64,000 nucleotides of DNA from Ananas comosus (taxonomy: Eukaryota; Streptophyta; Magnoliopsida; Poales; Bromeliaceae), in assembly GCF_001540865.1 (NCBI RefSeq), contig NC_033641.1, forward strand, positions 6,312,516 to 6,376,515, given 5' to 3'. The notes beneath the pieces were generated by a model. The model was not told the origin of the DNA, searched no databases, and saw only the letters and a program-made list of their open reading frames with translations. Made by a program: the position numbers and the translations under genes. This document shows positions 9,165 through 21,682 of the stretch, piece by piece (the stretch's first letter is position 1; every line of letters begins with the position of its first letter).

Positions 9165-10428
9165 TGATGCGGATCGGGCCTTTCGGGTGTATGAACGTCG
9201 TCGACACTGCAACTGCAATTGGAGCATATGGCTTGATCGACCCGAGATAGGTCCGGGTTGAATCGAAAGTACGAATAGCATCGTAGGTTCTAGAAGCATC
9301 TAGGGATATTTACTTTTCGATTATTTGAACTCATCAAGTTGTTAGGAAAGTTGTTAATTTGGTAGAGGTTTTATCTAAAAGTTGTTGATTTTATTGTTAG
9401 GATTTTATCTAAAAGTTGTTAGGAAAGTTGTTAATTTGGTAGAGGTTTTATCTAAAAGTTGTTGATTTTATTGTTAGGATTTTATCTAAAAGTTGTTAGG
9501 AAAGTTGTTAATTTGGTAGAGATTTTATCGTTAGGATTTTTGTTTTGAGCTTATCACTGTCGAAAAAAGCTCTTTAAATATTCTATGCATCAGACGATAA
9601 AGAATTAATGAAGAGGAATGTTTTTTTTAAATGAGATGTATTCTCTAATTTTCCTTCGCATTTATGCGTCGACCGGAGCAAGTCCGGAGGGAGCGAGTCC
9701 CTTTATCTTTATCCTTTCCTTTTGCAATTTCTTCTCCGACTTTAAGTCCAGCACCATCAATGCGCCTGCTGCCAGCACATCACCGTCGCCCAGTGCCAGC
9801 GTCATCAACACCACCTGCTGTCAGCCCTTCGATACACCTGCTGCCAGCACCTTCAACGCCACTTGCTGGTAGGAGCGCCGGCTCCATCCGCACTTCCTTC
9901 ACCCCCCATTATTGTTGCCGTCGCCAAGTGTGTCCACCGTCATCGTCTTCTACCATCGCCCGATTGCTGCGCTTGAGCCTTTCGAGATCGATTCATCGTC
10001 AAGAACTCGCCCTCAACTTCTTTAACTGCCAAAACCTGAACCTATTCCTAATTTTTTTACGTTCTTTTCATTTTCTTTTCTAATCCTTTTGACCTCTCCT
10101 TTTTGCTTGGTTTGCCCGATCCAACAGGTTGCAACCGTCGAATAGGCTGTGGACTCAACAACGAATCGAGCATCTTGCGGATCCCTTGTGCGCTTGTTCT
10201 TAATAATATCTCTTGCTGAGCCCGACAGGTTTGACCCGAACATCTCAAACCCTTAGTTAATTTCAATGCCCGCCTTGCATTGCCTCGCTCTTTAGGTTCA
10301 AATTAAAATTATTTAATTTGTTGAGTATCGAATATAATTCCCGCTATGCTAGCATCATATTGCATTAAATAAGGATTTGTCCCAATTACATTTAATCTCC
10401 TAATCCTTTATCCACAAATCCTGCATTA
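9165..10428 (+). repeat. 5' LTR of the gypsy element
   Basis: Starts TGATGCGGATCGG; ends CTGCATTA where the 3' LTR has CTACATCA, so the terminal CA has decayed to TA. It is about 160 bases longer than the 3' LTR because of a 77-base tandem duplication. Confidence 0.9.
9341..9540 (+). repeat. 77-bp tandem repeat inside the 5' LTR
   Basis: The unit starting GTTAGGAAAGTTGTTAATTT begins at 9341, 9418 and 9495 (period 77); the third copy is partial. The 3' LTR has a single unit near 17943. Confidence 0.92.
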
Positions 10429-10432
10429 GTTT

Positions 10433-10444
10433 TGGTATCAGAGC
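10433..10444 (+). promoter_or_regulatory. Primer binding site, initiator tRNA-Met type
   Basis: TGGTATCAGAGC four bases after the 5' LTR, complementary to the 3' end of plant initiator tRNA-Met; minus-strand DNA synthesis starts here. Confidence 0.9.
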
Positions 10445-10517
10445 CCTAGGTTAATGTATGATCCTTAGGAGCGGAAAAATTTAGCAACCTTTACCAAAAT
10501 CATCAGACCCTGCGACA

Positions 10518-10734
10518 ATGGAGCAGATTTTACAACAATTGACCGCTTTGAACACTAAATTAAACGACCTAGGAAACCGTGTTGCCACCCTAGAAGCGAA
10601 TCCTGAAAGATTATTTGCACAAAACAATGATAGTGGAGAAGAAGAAGCTGCGCTACGCGCTCCTCAACCCCATGAAGTTCATCGGATACAACCAATGTTT
10701 AATCCACCCTTTCAAAATGAAAACTATGTTTTTC
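10518..10734 (+). pseudogene. Gypsy gag, N-terminal part (split by solo LTR)
   Basis: Begins with ATG (MEQILQQLTALN, a short coiled-coil-like segment with leucine spacing) and is open to 10734, where a solo LTR was inserted. Bases after the insertion continue in the same reading frame at 13391 once the solo LTR and one duplicated TTTTC are set aside, so gag was intact here at the time of insertion. Confidence 0.85.
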
Positions 10735-13390
10735 TGTAGCACACTGGACCTTTGCAAATTGCGAGGTTCGAGTGTTTGATCTGTGTTCCGAGTTTTTCCA
10801 TATATTCTAGAGGGTCGTTGATAGTATTCCGACCTATGGCTCGCATCCCGTGAATCGAGATTTAAAACTTAGCACTAAGATCTCCAAAGTGAAGAACTTA
10901 GGCTGCTCTCGGGTTGGACTCTGCAAAGCAGAGTACCGGTACAGCATTGAGCTTGTACCTGAATGGGAGGTGGTACCGGTAAAGCATCGGATTTGTACCG
11001 GTACAGTATCGGATTTGTACCGGTATCAAGTGTAGTTTTCTGTCAACCCGAGGCTCGGGTTTGCGAGCACAGTGTTTGGTACCGGTACTCTTGTCCGATG
11101 GTACCGGTACGCAGTGCAGACTGCGAACTGCTTGTTTTTTAGGGGTGTTTTTGTTATTGTAGCATCTCTATAAAGCCTCCCACGCCTCTTGGGTGTTTCC
11201 TTGAGCTTGGACCAGCAGGGAACCAGGTAAGGGAGCTCCTCCCTTCCCGTATTTCATTTTCTTTCAATTTTGATGGGGTTTTTGAGGATTAAACTCCTCT
11301 TTTTCCTTCTTTGTGCTTCTTGGTGCCATTTCCACCATGAGAGAAGGCTTGGAGCTTGGTGAAAAGCTTGTTGGAGGAGAGATTTTCAACCTTAGTTGAT
11401 TTCTAGCCTTGTTTGGAGCTTCTCTTGAGGTTAATACCTTGTTTTCCCCTTTTGATCCATGTTTTGATGGATTTTGCTAGATAAAACCCTAGGATTGAGA
11501 AATTAGGGTTTAAATTGGAGATTTTTGATTAGAGGCTTTTGGAACTTAATTGATGGGTTTAGAACCTTCATTTAGGTTGGATTAGAAGGACTCTAGCTCA
11601 CATTTGGTGATCGGAAGAGATTTTCACCATACAAGGTGAAATTTTGCTCTTTCCTTGGGTTGTTTAATGTTCTCTTCATTGAGTGTTCGTTCCTTGTGTT
11701 TAACTCCTTTAGAATTTTCTTTAGGGAGCTAGGAGGCTAGGGGACAACTTCTTTTGCGCAAACAAAAGGGTTTGCAAAGAGCTCTTGGTGGGTTTGACCT
11801 CACCGAAATGAGAAAATCTCATTTATGTCTTTTTAATCTTTGAAAAATGAAAAATCTTGTATATTCATGCTAGATAGGGCATTTATGAATTTTAGAATGT
11901 TTAAAATGCAGATACTTGTATAATGAAATTTTAACTCTATGTAGTAGAGAGATTAGTGCATTGTGATCATGCATATGAATAGCATTCTTGTATATGGCTT
12001 GGGATCATGATTCATGTAGAGAAAATGACATGTACGATATGCTCTCGGACATAGAACTCATATTCGACATAGAAGAAAAACATAATGCCATAAAGAGGCA
12101 TTAGTCTTGAATCATGCTTGACATAGTAGATCTAATATCATGAAGTGGCATTAGATGTAGCAGATGGTTGAACCGTACAGTGTCATTGAACTTGGAAGAT
12201 GTTTGGGCTTGGTAAATTATAATGTCATAAAGGGGCATCGGACTTAGTAAATGGTTTAACCTTTACTTTGAGCCATTGAACTAGACCTTTGGGTTGCTAG
12301 TGTTTATTACATGTTAGAGACATAATGACCAAGTTCTTGAGATGATGACTATGCTTGTTTACCATTTATGCTCATTCGCACATGCTTGTGAGGATCGCTC
12401 CCTACAAGCCGGCACTGCGGAGTTAGCCTACGCGACATACGCTCGCTCGTGCGGTATTAAGAAGCCTACGGGGCCGGGTAGGATAGACTCATTCCTAGAG
12501 TGGGAATGTTGGGACTACCACGGGCACTTAGGCGGCACAAACTGGACTACACTTGTGTAGGTCCTAAAATGAGATTTAATATTGACATTAAATCATAATA
12601 TGACAATCACTACTAGACTAGTACATAGTAGTTGGATTCCTTGGGTATGCTTGTAGCACAATATTGGACATTTAGTTGACATTCTTGGACATGTAGTATA
12701 CTTGAGAGGGTTGCTTATTGCATATAGTATACTTGTTGACATGTTTGAATACACTAGTTCATGCATTGAATGTACTTGCTCATGATAGCTAGAAGCATCA
12801 TTTTATCATTATGCTTACTTGCGGCATAGTAGTAGTAGTAAATTATAATGTTATATCTATTTGTTGCTTATCTTTATAAATGCTTAATTTCTCTACTTAT
12901 GCTTTTAGGCCTAGTGGTGCACTCCCGCTGAGGTCAGTAATTGCCCACTGGGAGCTATTAATTATAATTCTCACGCCCCCTGTTTGATGTTTTCTTTCAG
13001 AGCCTTCCACTCCAGGAGAGGCTCAGGATCGCGGGAAAGGAATCGCCTCGAGCTAGATAGCGAGAGATTTTCCTTTAGGTGGTTTTGTCTCTATTTTTGT
13101 ATCTATGTAGAGAGTGAGAGATCTTGTACCCATGTATAGAGACCACCATTTTTGGATATCGTGGCACGTGTATTTGAGACTTTATGATGTACTACTTGAT
13201 GCTCTTTCCTTAGTGGTTTAGTTCTCTTTTATCCTACTCGTTGTTGGAATTAGTTGCTTATGCTTTGATATCTCTAGATGTCTTTTCCTTGCTTTCATAT
13301 ACTATTGTTGTTAGACGCCTTATATGTGTAGGCATATGGCGGGTCTGGACACGCACCGGGCGGGCCTCTGCCGGGTCCCGGGGCGTGACA
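10735..13390 (+). repeat. Solo LTR of a long-LTR Ty3/gypsy family
   Basis: A 2656-base unit starting TGTAGCACACTGG and ending GGGGCGTGACA, flanked by the 5-bp duplication TTTTC (10730-10734 and 13391-13395). The ends are those of Tekay/Del-type LTRs. It has GTACCGGTAC palindromes at 10936-11110 and a TATAAA at 11169-11174 with a spliced-leader-like region after it. No internal sequence is left, so it arose by recombination between two LTRs. Its 3' half resembles 40690-41643. Confidence 0.92.
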
Positions 13391-14231
13391 TTTTCGAGAT
13401 AACATAACACGGAAAGTAAAAATTGATGCACCCACTTATGATGGAAAGTTTGATCCTAAAACTTTTATGGACTGGCTTATTGACATGGACCAATATTTTA
13501 ATTGGTACAAAATGTTTGATAACCGTCGAGTACGTTTTGCCAAAATGAAACTCATCAGCGCCACCAAGCAATATTGGATAGGCGTCGAAAGGCACTTAGA
13601 GCAACTTGGCCAGGAGCTATCACTTTATGGGCTGAAATGAAGGCTAAATTGAGAGAGAAATATTTGCCGACCACGTACAAACAACAATTGTACGATCAAT
13701 TAAATGCATTTCGGCAAGGTTCTCAGTCAGTTGTCGAATACATGGCCAAGTTTGATGAGATGAATGTCCGTTGTGACATTCGAGAAGAGGAAGAGCGTAC
13801 CCTTTCACGAATTCGCAATGGCTTGCGCGAGGAGTTGCAGCGCGAAATTGCGCCACATCGAGCCGCCATAGTCGAGCAAGCTTTTCAGCTTGCCTTGGAA
13901 TATGAAAAGTATTTAAAGGCACCTGCTCGTCGAATCATTAAGCAATGGGATGATAGGAACATAAAGAGCACCAACACGAATTTCAACAAAACGAACCGTT
14001 TTCAAAATCAACAAATCCACGATCCTAAGGGCAAGGGCTTAGCTACTGACGAAACTAAACCGTGAAAAACACAAGGTAGTTGTTATAACTGTCGCCAAAT
14101 AGGACATTATGCTCATAATTGCCCCAAGTGGAACATGTCTGTCCAACCAACTGACGAAGAATTTGAGAACCTAGAAGAAGTCGCAGACATTGCCGAGGAA
14201 ATCCCTAATGACGAAGAATAGTTAGAAACGG
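13391..14231 (+). pseudogene. Gypsy gag, C-terminal part with CCHC knuckle
   Basis: Resumes the gag frame (DAPTYDGKFDPKTFMDWL), shifts frame near 13580, continues as the retrotrans_gag core (LREKYLPTTYKQQLYDQL, then VEYMAKFDEM) and reaches an in-frame TGA at 14063-14065. The CCHC zinc knuckle CYNCRQIGHYAHNC follows in the same frame at about 14079-14120, then a second stop TAG near 14219. Gag forms the particle and its knuckle binds RNA. Confidence 0.85.
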
Positions 14232-14719
14232 ATGAGTTCGGGGAAAACCCCGCTTTACAAGTCATGCGATGTGTCTTGGCACAACCTAGGGAAGAGGACG
14301 ATTGGAGACGCACTTCTATTTTTCGCACTTACACAAAATGTGGAGATAAAAGCTGCAAAGTCATCATAGATGGTGGTAGTTGTATCAATGTGATTTCTGA
14401 AGCAGCTATAGGTCGCCTAAACCTTAAAGATGAACCCCATCCTAACCCTTATAGTGTTGCGTGGGTGGACAAGACCACAATGCCCATAACAAGGCGTTGT
14501 TTGGTTCCACTTTATTTTGCTACCTATTCCAACCAAATTTGGTGTGATGTCCTTCCTATGGACGTCGCTCATGTGCTTTTAGATAGGCCTTGGCTTTATG
14601 ATCTATCTGTCACACATTACAGTCGACCTAACACCTATGTTTTTACTCACAATGGGAAGAAAATTGTTTTGAATCCAACAAAACCCTCTCAACAAAAGTT
14701 TTCACCAAAAAACTCTTAA
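14232..14719 (+). pseudogene. Gypsy aspartic protease
   Basis: Contains the active-site-like IIDGGSCINVIS (DGGS in place of the more common DTGS/DSGA; normal for several plant gypsy lineages) and the flap-side block VLPMDVAHVLLDRPW. The protease cuts the Gag-Pol precursor. A stop at 14717-14719 separates it from RT. Confidence 0.8.
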
Positions 14720-14954
14720 AATTTCCAAAAGATCCGAGTTCAAGCTCCACTAAAGATTTCAAAAATCCTCCGTCAGAAATTTCAAAGACGAAGCCCGTTC
14801 ACATTGTTAACAAAAAAGAATTTTGTAAAGAAATTGATTCTCAAGTTTTGTACGCTTTAATTGCAAAGAGGTTTCCAACCCACCTGAACCCATTGAGACC
14901 CCTTTAGTCATCAAAAACCTCCTCTCCGAATTTAGCTGCCTGACCCCAGAAGAA

Positions 14955-16520
14955 TTGCCTAATGAACTCCCCCCACTTAGGGATATTCAACATGCAATTG
15001 ATCTTGTCCCTGGCTCGTCTTTACCTAATTTACCACACTATAGGATGAACCCAAAAGAACACTCTGAACTGAAGTGTCAGGTAGATGATCAAGTTAGGAA
15101 AGGCTTCGTAAGGGAAAGCATAAGTCCATGCGCAGTACCGGCACTACTCACACCTAAAAAGGACGAAAGTTGGCGTATGTGCGTTGACAGCCGTGCCATT
15201 AACAAAATCATGATTAAGTATCGAAAACTGCGTCTGGATTATATGCTAGACATGATGGTCGGTGCATCTATTTTCACGAAAATTGATCTCCAAAGCGGAT
15301 ACCACCATATTCGGGTTAGGCCTGGAGATGAGTGGAAGACTGCATTTAAGACGAAAGAAGGATTATACGAATGACTAGTCATGCCAGTCGGCTTGACAAA
15401 TGCTCCGAGTACTTTCATGAGGGTTATGAACCAAGTTGTTAGGCCTTTCATTGGGAAGTTCTTAGTTGTGTACTTTGACGATATTTTGATTTATAGCCAT
15501 GCCGAGAATGAACACTTATATCATATCCGCCAAGTCCTTGAAATTTTAAGAAAAGAAAAATTTCACATTCACATTAAAAAGTGCGCTTTCATGCAACCTC
15601 GTGTCACCTTTTTAGAATTTGTTTTGTCCAATGATGGGGTATCAGTTGATCCAGAAAAGGTAAGAGCAATTAGAGAATGGCTTGAACCTAAAAATATTCA
15701 CGACGTTAGGAGCTTTCATGGCTTAGCAACTTTTTACCGCAGGTTCATTAAAGGCTTTAGTACCATAATGGCTCCAATTACAAATTGTTTAAAAAATGGT
15801 GAATTTAAATGCACAAAATCGGCCATTAAAGCTTTTAAAGAAATTAAGTCTTTGATGACAGAAGCACGAGTTTTGAAATTGCTAGATTTTGAAAAGGTTT
15901 TCGAGGTTTGTTGTGATGCGTCAGGAGTAGGCATAGGTGGAGTTTTGAACCAAGAAGGCCACCCGATAGCCTATTTTAGCGAAAAATTAAACGAGACTAA
16001 ACTGAAAAACTCTACCGATGACAAGGAATTGTATGCAGTGGTTCAAGCATTAAGGTATTGGCGACACTATTTATTACCTAAGGAATTTGTATTATTTTCC
16101 GATCATCAAGCCCTTAGGCACCTCAATTCACAGAAAAGTTTAAACTTTCGGCATGCGAAATGGGTCGAATACTTTCAAGAATATACCTCCTTTGTCCTAA
16201 AGCATCGATCCGGAGCCAATAACCAAGCCGCTGACGCCTTCAGCCGAGTCGTGGCCACTTTGAACAATGTCGGGGTGAGTGCAATTGGGTTCGACAACGT
16301 TAAAGAGGAATATCCCTCGTGTCTAGACTTTAGCGAGATCTACTCCTCAGTTTTAGAGTGCAATTCTACTAACGCAGATTTTGTCAGTCGAGATGGATAT
16401 CTTTTTTGGGGTGTTCATTTGTGCATCCCACATGGCTCATTACATGATTTCGTCATTTGGGAACTACACGCGGGAGGCTTAGCCAGACACTTTGGTCGAG
16501 ACAACTATTTCTATAGTTGA
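14955..16520 (+). pseudogene. Gypsy reverse transcriptase and RNase H
   Basis: RT starts after the family-typical [16 protein letters not shown]. It carries [24 protein letters not shown], then GLTNAPSTFMRVMN and the catalytic YFDDILIYS. RNase H follows with CCDASGVGIGGVL, the TDDKELYAVV block and SDHQALRHLN. A single TGA at 15372-15374, in place of a Trp codon before LVMPVGLTNAP, breaks the frame between RT motifs. The end holds the H..H part of the integrase zinc finger. RT copies the element RNA into DNA. Confidence 0.92.
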
Positions 16521-17600
16521 GGATCGATTCTACTGGCCAAGCCTCAAAAGAGATGTTGCGCGCGTTGTGGCACGATGTGGAATGTGTCAAAGGGCCAAAG
16601 GTGGACGGAAGAACGTAGGATTATACACGCCCCTACCTGCACCATATTCTCCTTGGCAAGATCTAAGCGTGGATTTTGTTTTAGGTCTACCAAAAACGAT
16701 TAGAAGGCACGATTCTATTCTTGTCGTAGTTGATCGTTTTTCTAAGATGGCTCACTTTGTTCCTTGTTGTAAGACATCCGATGCTACCCATATCGCAAAA
16801 CTTTTCATGGCTTAAATTGTACGTCTTCATGGTTTACCAAATCAATCGTGACTGATAGGGATGTTCGTTTTGTTAGTTATTTTTGAAAAATATTGTGGAA
16901 AACTATGGGCACAAAATTACTTTTCTCATCTTTTCATCATCCGCAAAGTAACGGTCAAACAGAGGTAGTCAATCGGAGTTTGGGAAACCTACTTCGATAT
17001 CTAGTCGGTGACAATGTTAAAAATTGGGATCTTATTCTACCGCAAGCTGAATTTGCATATAATAGTTCAATCAATTGAACCACTAGAATGAGCCTTTTTA
17101 AAACAGTGACAGGATATGACCCAAACAAACCAATCGATTTAATTCCTCTTCCTATAGAACAAAGACCTAGAGACAAGCATCTTCATTTGCACAGCATATG
17201 CGGGACTTACATTACGAAATTCAATGAAAAATAATTTTAAATAATGAAAACTATAAAAGGGAAGCTGATGCTCACAGCCGAGAAGTTGAGTTTAAAGAAG
17301 GAGATTTGGTGATGGTACGGATTAGACCGGAGAGGCTTCCGCACGGGACTATTTAAAGCTACATGCAAAAAACATGGGTCTGTTTAAGGTTCTCAAAAAA
17401 ATTCGGTCTAATGCCTATTTGTTGGATTTGCCATCTGACATGGGAATTAATCCCACTATCAATGTTGAGGATCTTACTTTATACTATCCAGATATACAAA
17501 ATTCGTTGTCCCATTCATTTTCATCTCCACTTGTCCCAAGAACCCCATGGCAGGAAAAGAAAAATGACATCGAGACAATCCTTGACGATCATATTATGTC
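16492..17600 (+). pseudogene. Gypsy integrase, broken by frameshifts
   Basis: Contains the C-x2-C half of the zinc finger ([10 protein letters not shown]), the core with [12 protein letters not shown] and [13 protein letters not shown], the HHPQSNGQTEVVNR motif at about 16940-16980, and a C-terminal GPF-like module (MGLFKVLKKI...NPTINVEDL) from 17370. At least three frame changes or stops occur (near 16815, 16885 and 17078). Integrase inserts the cDNA into the genome. Confidence 0.85.
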
Positions 17601-17767
17601 GACGAGGGATGGCGGAGAGCGCAGCTTTTTGGTCAATGGTCATATCGGCCTAATGAGGATGCGACTTGGATTTCACAAGAGGAACTCCAGCGGTTGGACC
17701 TTAATTTGTATAAAGAGTACATTTCAAACAATTCGACGGAGTCGAATTTTTCAAAAGCAGCGAGAGC

Positions 17768-18871
17768 TGATGCGGATCGGGCCTTTCGGGTGTATGAACA
17801 TCGTCGGCACCTCAACTGCAATTGGAGCATATGGCTTGATCGACCCGAGATAGGTCCGGGTTGAATCGAACCTACGAATAGCATCGTAGGTTCTAGAAGC
17901 ATCTAGAAATATTTACTTTTCGATTATTTGAACTCATCGAGTTGTTAGGAAAGTTGTTAATTTGGTAGAGATTTTATCGTTAGGATTTTTATTTCGAGCT
18001 TATCACTGTCAGAAAAAGCTCTTTAAATATTCTATGCATTGGACGATAAAGAATTAATGAAGAAGAATGTTTTCTTTAAATGAGATGTGTTCTCTAATTT
18101 TCTTTCGCATTTATGTGTCGACCGGAGCGAGTCCGTAGGGAGCGAGTCCCTTTATCTTTATCCTTTTCTTTTGCAATTTCTTCTCCGACTTGAAGTCCAG
18201 CACCATCAACGCGCCTGCTGCCAGCACATCACCGTCACCCACTGCCAGCGTCATTAACACCACCTGCTGTCAGCTCTTTGATACACCTGCTGCCAGCACC
18301 TTCAACGCCACTTGCTGCTAGGAGTGCCAGCTCCATCCACACTACCTTCACCCCCCATTATTGTTGCCGTCGCCAAGTGTGTCCACCGTCGTCGTCTTCT
18401 ACCATAGCCCGATTGCTACGCTTGAGCCTTCCGAGATCGATTCGTTGTCAAGAACTCGCCCTCAACTTCTTTAACTGCCAAAACCTGAACCTATTCCTAA
18501 TTTTTTTACGTTCTTTTCATTTTCTTTTCTAATCCTTTTGACCTCTCCTTTTTGCTTGGTTTGCCCGATCCAACAGGTTGCAACCGTCGGATAGGCTGTG
18601 GACTCAACAACGAATCGAGCATCTTGCGGATCCCTTGTGCGCTTGTTCTTATCTCTTGCCGAGCCCGACAGGTTTGATCCGAACATCTCAAACCCTTAGT
18701 TAATTTCAATGCCCGCCTTGCATTGCCTCGCTCTTTAGGTTCATATTAAAATTATTTAATTTGTTGAGTATCGAATATAATTCCCGCAGTGCTAGCATCA
18801 TATTGCGTTAAATGAGGATTTGTCCCAATTACATTTAATCTCCTAATCCTTTATCCACAAATCCTACATCA
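17768..18871 (+). repeat. 3' LTR of the gypsy element
   Basis: 1104 bases, starting TGATGCGGATCGG and ending ACATCA, followed by the duplication ATAAT. It has one copy of the 77-base unit that is tandemly repeated in the 5' LTR. Confidence 0.92.
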
Positions 18872-18876
18872 ATAAT

Positions 18877-19232
18877 CATAATCCACCAACTGCTTTTCAC
18901 TATTAATTATTACAACAATTAACACGTAAAGAAAATAGTTAAACGATATATTAGGCTGCAAATAAAAGTTTACAACATTAGAAGATAGTCCACAGATGCA
19001 TCATCTTAACCTATGCAAACCAATTCAAAACAACAAGTTAACAAGAAGAGAAAAAGACCTCTTGACCACTCTTTTATCCACAGGAACTAAACTAGATTGA
19101 CATGATTTACGGTTCAACATATCAAAATGTATTAGTTACCATCAACTGTTGCTTTCATGTGTATACCCTATAACAAGAACATTATAAAGTAAACATAGCT
19201 AATCCCCATCATTAAACCATGAAAGCACGTAA
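18877..19232. other. Intron sequence without recognised features
   Basis: Between the gypsy element and the LARD-like element, within intron 1 of the MA3 gene. AT-rich; no gene or repeat recognised. Confidence 0.5.
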
Positions 19233-19849
19233 TGTAGGACAGAATATGAGCTCCTACATTCTGTGGGCGCCAAGATAGGATTTACAATTTTTAAAAAAAA
19301 ACTTTTGAATTTCTAGGAATTTTTTAAATCTTTTTTGAATTTTTTTTGGAATTTTTAGAATAAAAAAGAACTTGTAGAAATTATGAAAACTAAAGAAAAT
19401 TGAAAAAAAAAAAATCAGAAAAATAAAAAAGAATAAAAAATAAAAAAATATAGAAAAAATAATCAGGATTTACTCCTGAACCGAATTTATTTTGGGACTG
19501 GACTCACTCTAGAGCGACGCATTTGCGAAGGAAAAAAAAATTCTTGTGCATCAAAGCTCCGAATTATCCTTTATTAATTTATTAATATCATCATCCTCAT
19601 ACAATGAAGCTCTACCCGTTGTTTATACTATCCTAGCCTTAGATATACATAACCAACTTCTGATTTAATCTTATCCTAAATAACCAACTAAAAAAGCCTT
19701 ATCTAGCAACTAACTGAATAATAAAAATTTGAACATAAATACTAACTAAAAGATAAGATCCAACTACTATAGTCTGATTTAAAAGCAAAAACAATGAACT
19801 CATTCGATTTAAACCATTAACCAGATCGGGTCGGGCTAGTTCTGCATCA
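19233..19849 (-). repeat. 3' LTR of the LARD-like element
   Basis: Aligns with 26602-27187, for example CTCCTACATT...TGTGGGCGCC against TTCCTACATT...TGTGAGCTCC, and ATACAATGAAGCTCTAC in both. Confidence 0.7.
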
Positions 19850-20469
19850 TCCGCTTTCTCTACGCAGGATCTCGTCCTCGAGATCAGTTGAATTTGTAAG
19901 GTGACAGGAACAACCAAGTGTACAGAATAAAGTGATGCATCCCAACACCTGCATATCGAACAACCTGTATCATCAGGGTCTTCGACTAAGTGTTGACGTA
20001 GAAATGACTGTTAAGTCATTGAGGCTTCATAAGGATTGATTTTAAAGAGAAGGATAGGTTTGGTGCAATTTGAAGCTCAAGTATAGAGGACTCATATTGC
20101 TGGGATAATGAGGGTAACTTGATTTATAATCTTACCTCTTCAGCACGCTAATCTATCTCATGATTTAACTGGAAATGCTCCAATTCTAAGTCAGTCACAT
20201 CTATAAATTCTTTGCAATCGGATGGTGTGGATAGAACTAGATCAAATTTGTCTACTCCCAATTGTGCTATAGGTGGCATACTTTGTTGAGCAATCAAGGT
20301 CTCCAGTTGAACTGTTAGTTGGATCTATCGATAATCATCTCTGATCTTATCCATCCATTGAAAATCATCTTAAGCAATTTTAATATCATCTTCAATATTT
20401 TTCAACCTCCTTTTTTTTCTTCCAAAAATATTCTATTAAAATCAAAATAGAGATATTTGCCTTTGTCTA

Positions 20470-21114
20470 TGTTGTAAAATGAGAGTGGAAAATATTGATG
20501 GCAATTTTACAAACACTTGGTGGGCAATTTCACAACCCACTCTCTACAAGCATCCAATAAAGAGCCAATCACAAAAGCAATAACAAAATAAACAAAATCA
20601 CAAGAGCACAAAGATTTACGTGGTTCGGCTATGCCTATATTCACAGGAGAACAATGCAAAAGAAGTTTCCACTATAAACTTGGAGATTACAAGGGAGATT
20701 CAAATGAGAAGAAATATCACCTTAACTCTAAGGTATAAAAAAGGAGCTCCAACAATCTCTAGCCCTACCCAAATGGTGTAAACCACATCTCACAAGGAAG
20801 ATCTTACCTCCTTCTTGATAGAACCAAAATCAAAACCAAACTCTAGGGCTTCCTTTTTTTTCTCCCACTTTTTTCTCTCTCTAGTTCTCTCTCTTCTTTT
20901 CTCTAATATTCTAATATCCCACTTTAGCGCCTAAGAGAAGAAGCTATCAATATGGGCCTTTGGATCAAAAGAACTATGATCCAAAGGCTTACAAATAGGC
21001 GGCCCACATACATAATAAGAAAATATAGAAAGAGGAGATTTTGACTTCACCAAATTACATAGCCCAAATAGTAAGGCCCAAACAATAAATAGGCCCAATG
21101 TAATTAGTTCAACA
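20470..21114 (-). repeat. 3' LTR of the nested copia element
   Basis: 645 bases, nearly the same as 25561-26209. Confidence 0.92.
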
Positions 21115-21141
21115 ATCTCCCACTTGAGGCAAATTTCTATC

Positions 21142-21474
21142 CAAGGATTTAAGTGCCGTGGCACAGGGTCGTGCCGGAAACTTGCCGACACGGTACAGCA
21201 CGGTGCGTGCCGAGCCGTGCCGATGCGTGCTAATCAAAAAAACTCTTGTGTGCCGACACATAATAGCATGAAATATTTAATTTTTTTAACAGAAAAATAT
21301 TCTAAATATTTATTATGTATTTTTATCACATCTTTTGAACTTTATTGCGGAAATTACTTACTAATTTAAAGAATAAAGGGTTTTGAGCTGTGCTATCGGC
21401 ACGGGGTCTGTATCGTGCCGGTATTTTGTTGGCACGGTGGTTACAGCCCGTGCCGACGGGCACTTAAAACCTTG
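21142..21474. mobile_element. hAT-like MITE, copy 1 (in copia element)
   Basis: Terminal inverted repeats CAAGGATTTAAGTGCC and GGCACTTAAAACCTTG, with subterminal GTGCCGG/CCGGCAC words in both arms. Flanks TTTCTATC and TTTCCATC fit an 8-bp duplication with one change, typical of hAT. No coding capacity. A second copy is at 27601-27943. Confidence 0.75.
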
Positions 21475-21682
21475 TTTCCATCGTTCAAATAAGTAATCTA
21501 CATCTATCAAATGAGTTTCATACAATGCATTGTTCTCCAACCACTCCATCTACGTCTCGATCAATCCGCAATGCTTCCTACAAAATATGAGCTTTTCCGT
21601 AGAAACAACCTTTGTCAACATATTCGCAAGATTTTTCTGTATCGATCTTCTCTACGTCCAAGTGTTGACGATCTAATGCCAT

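Larger units (their letters stand above)
9165..18871 (+). mobile_element. Ty3/gypsy retrotransposon, full length but dead
   Basis: Two LTRs (9165-10428 and 17768-18871), both starting TGATGCGGATCGGG, flank an internal region with primer binding site, gag, protease, RT, RNase H and integrase in gypsy order. The 5-bp target duplication is ATAAT (9160-9164 and 18872-18876). Frameshifts and stops in gag, RT and integrase make it inactive. A solo LTR of a different family sits in gag (10735-13390). It lies in intron 1 of the MA3 gene, in antisense. The lineage within gypsy is not certain; no clear chromodomain was recognised. Confidence 0.93.

Noticed and set aside
9341..9540. CRISPR-like or regulatory array
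   Set aside because: Uniform 77-bp direct repeats without unique spacers, inside one LTR of a pair; a simple tandem duplication.
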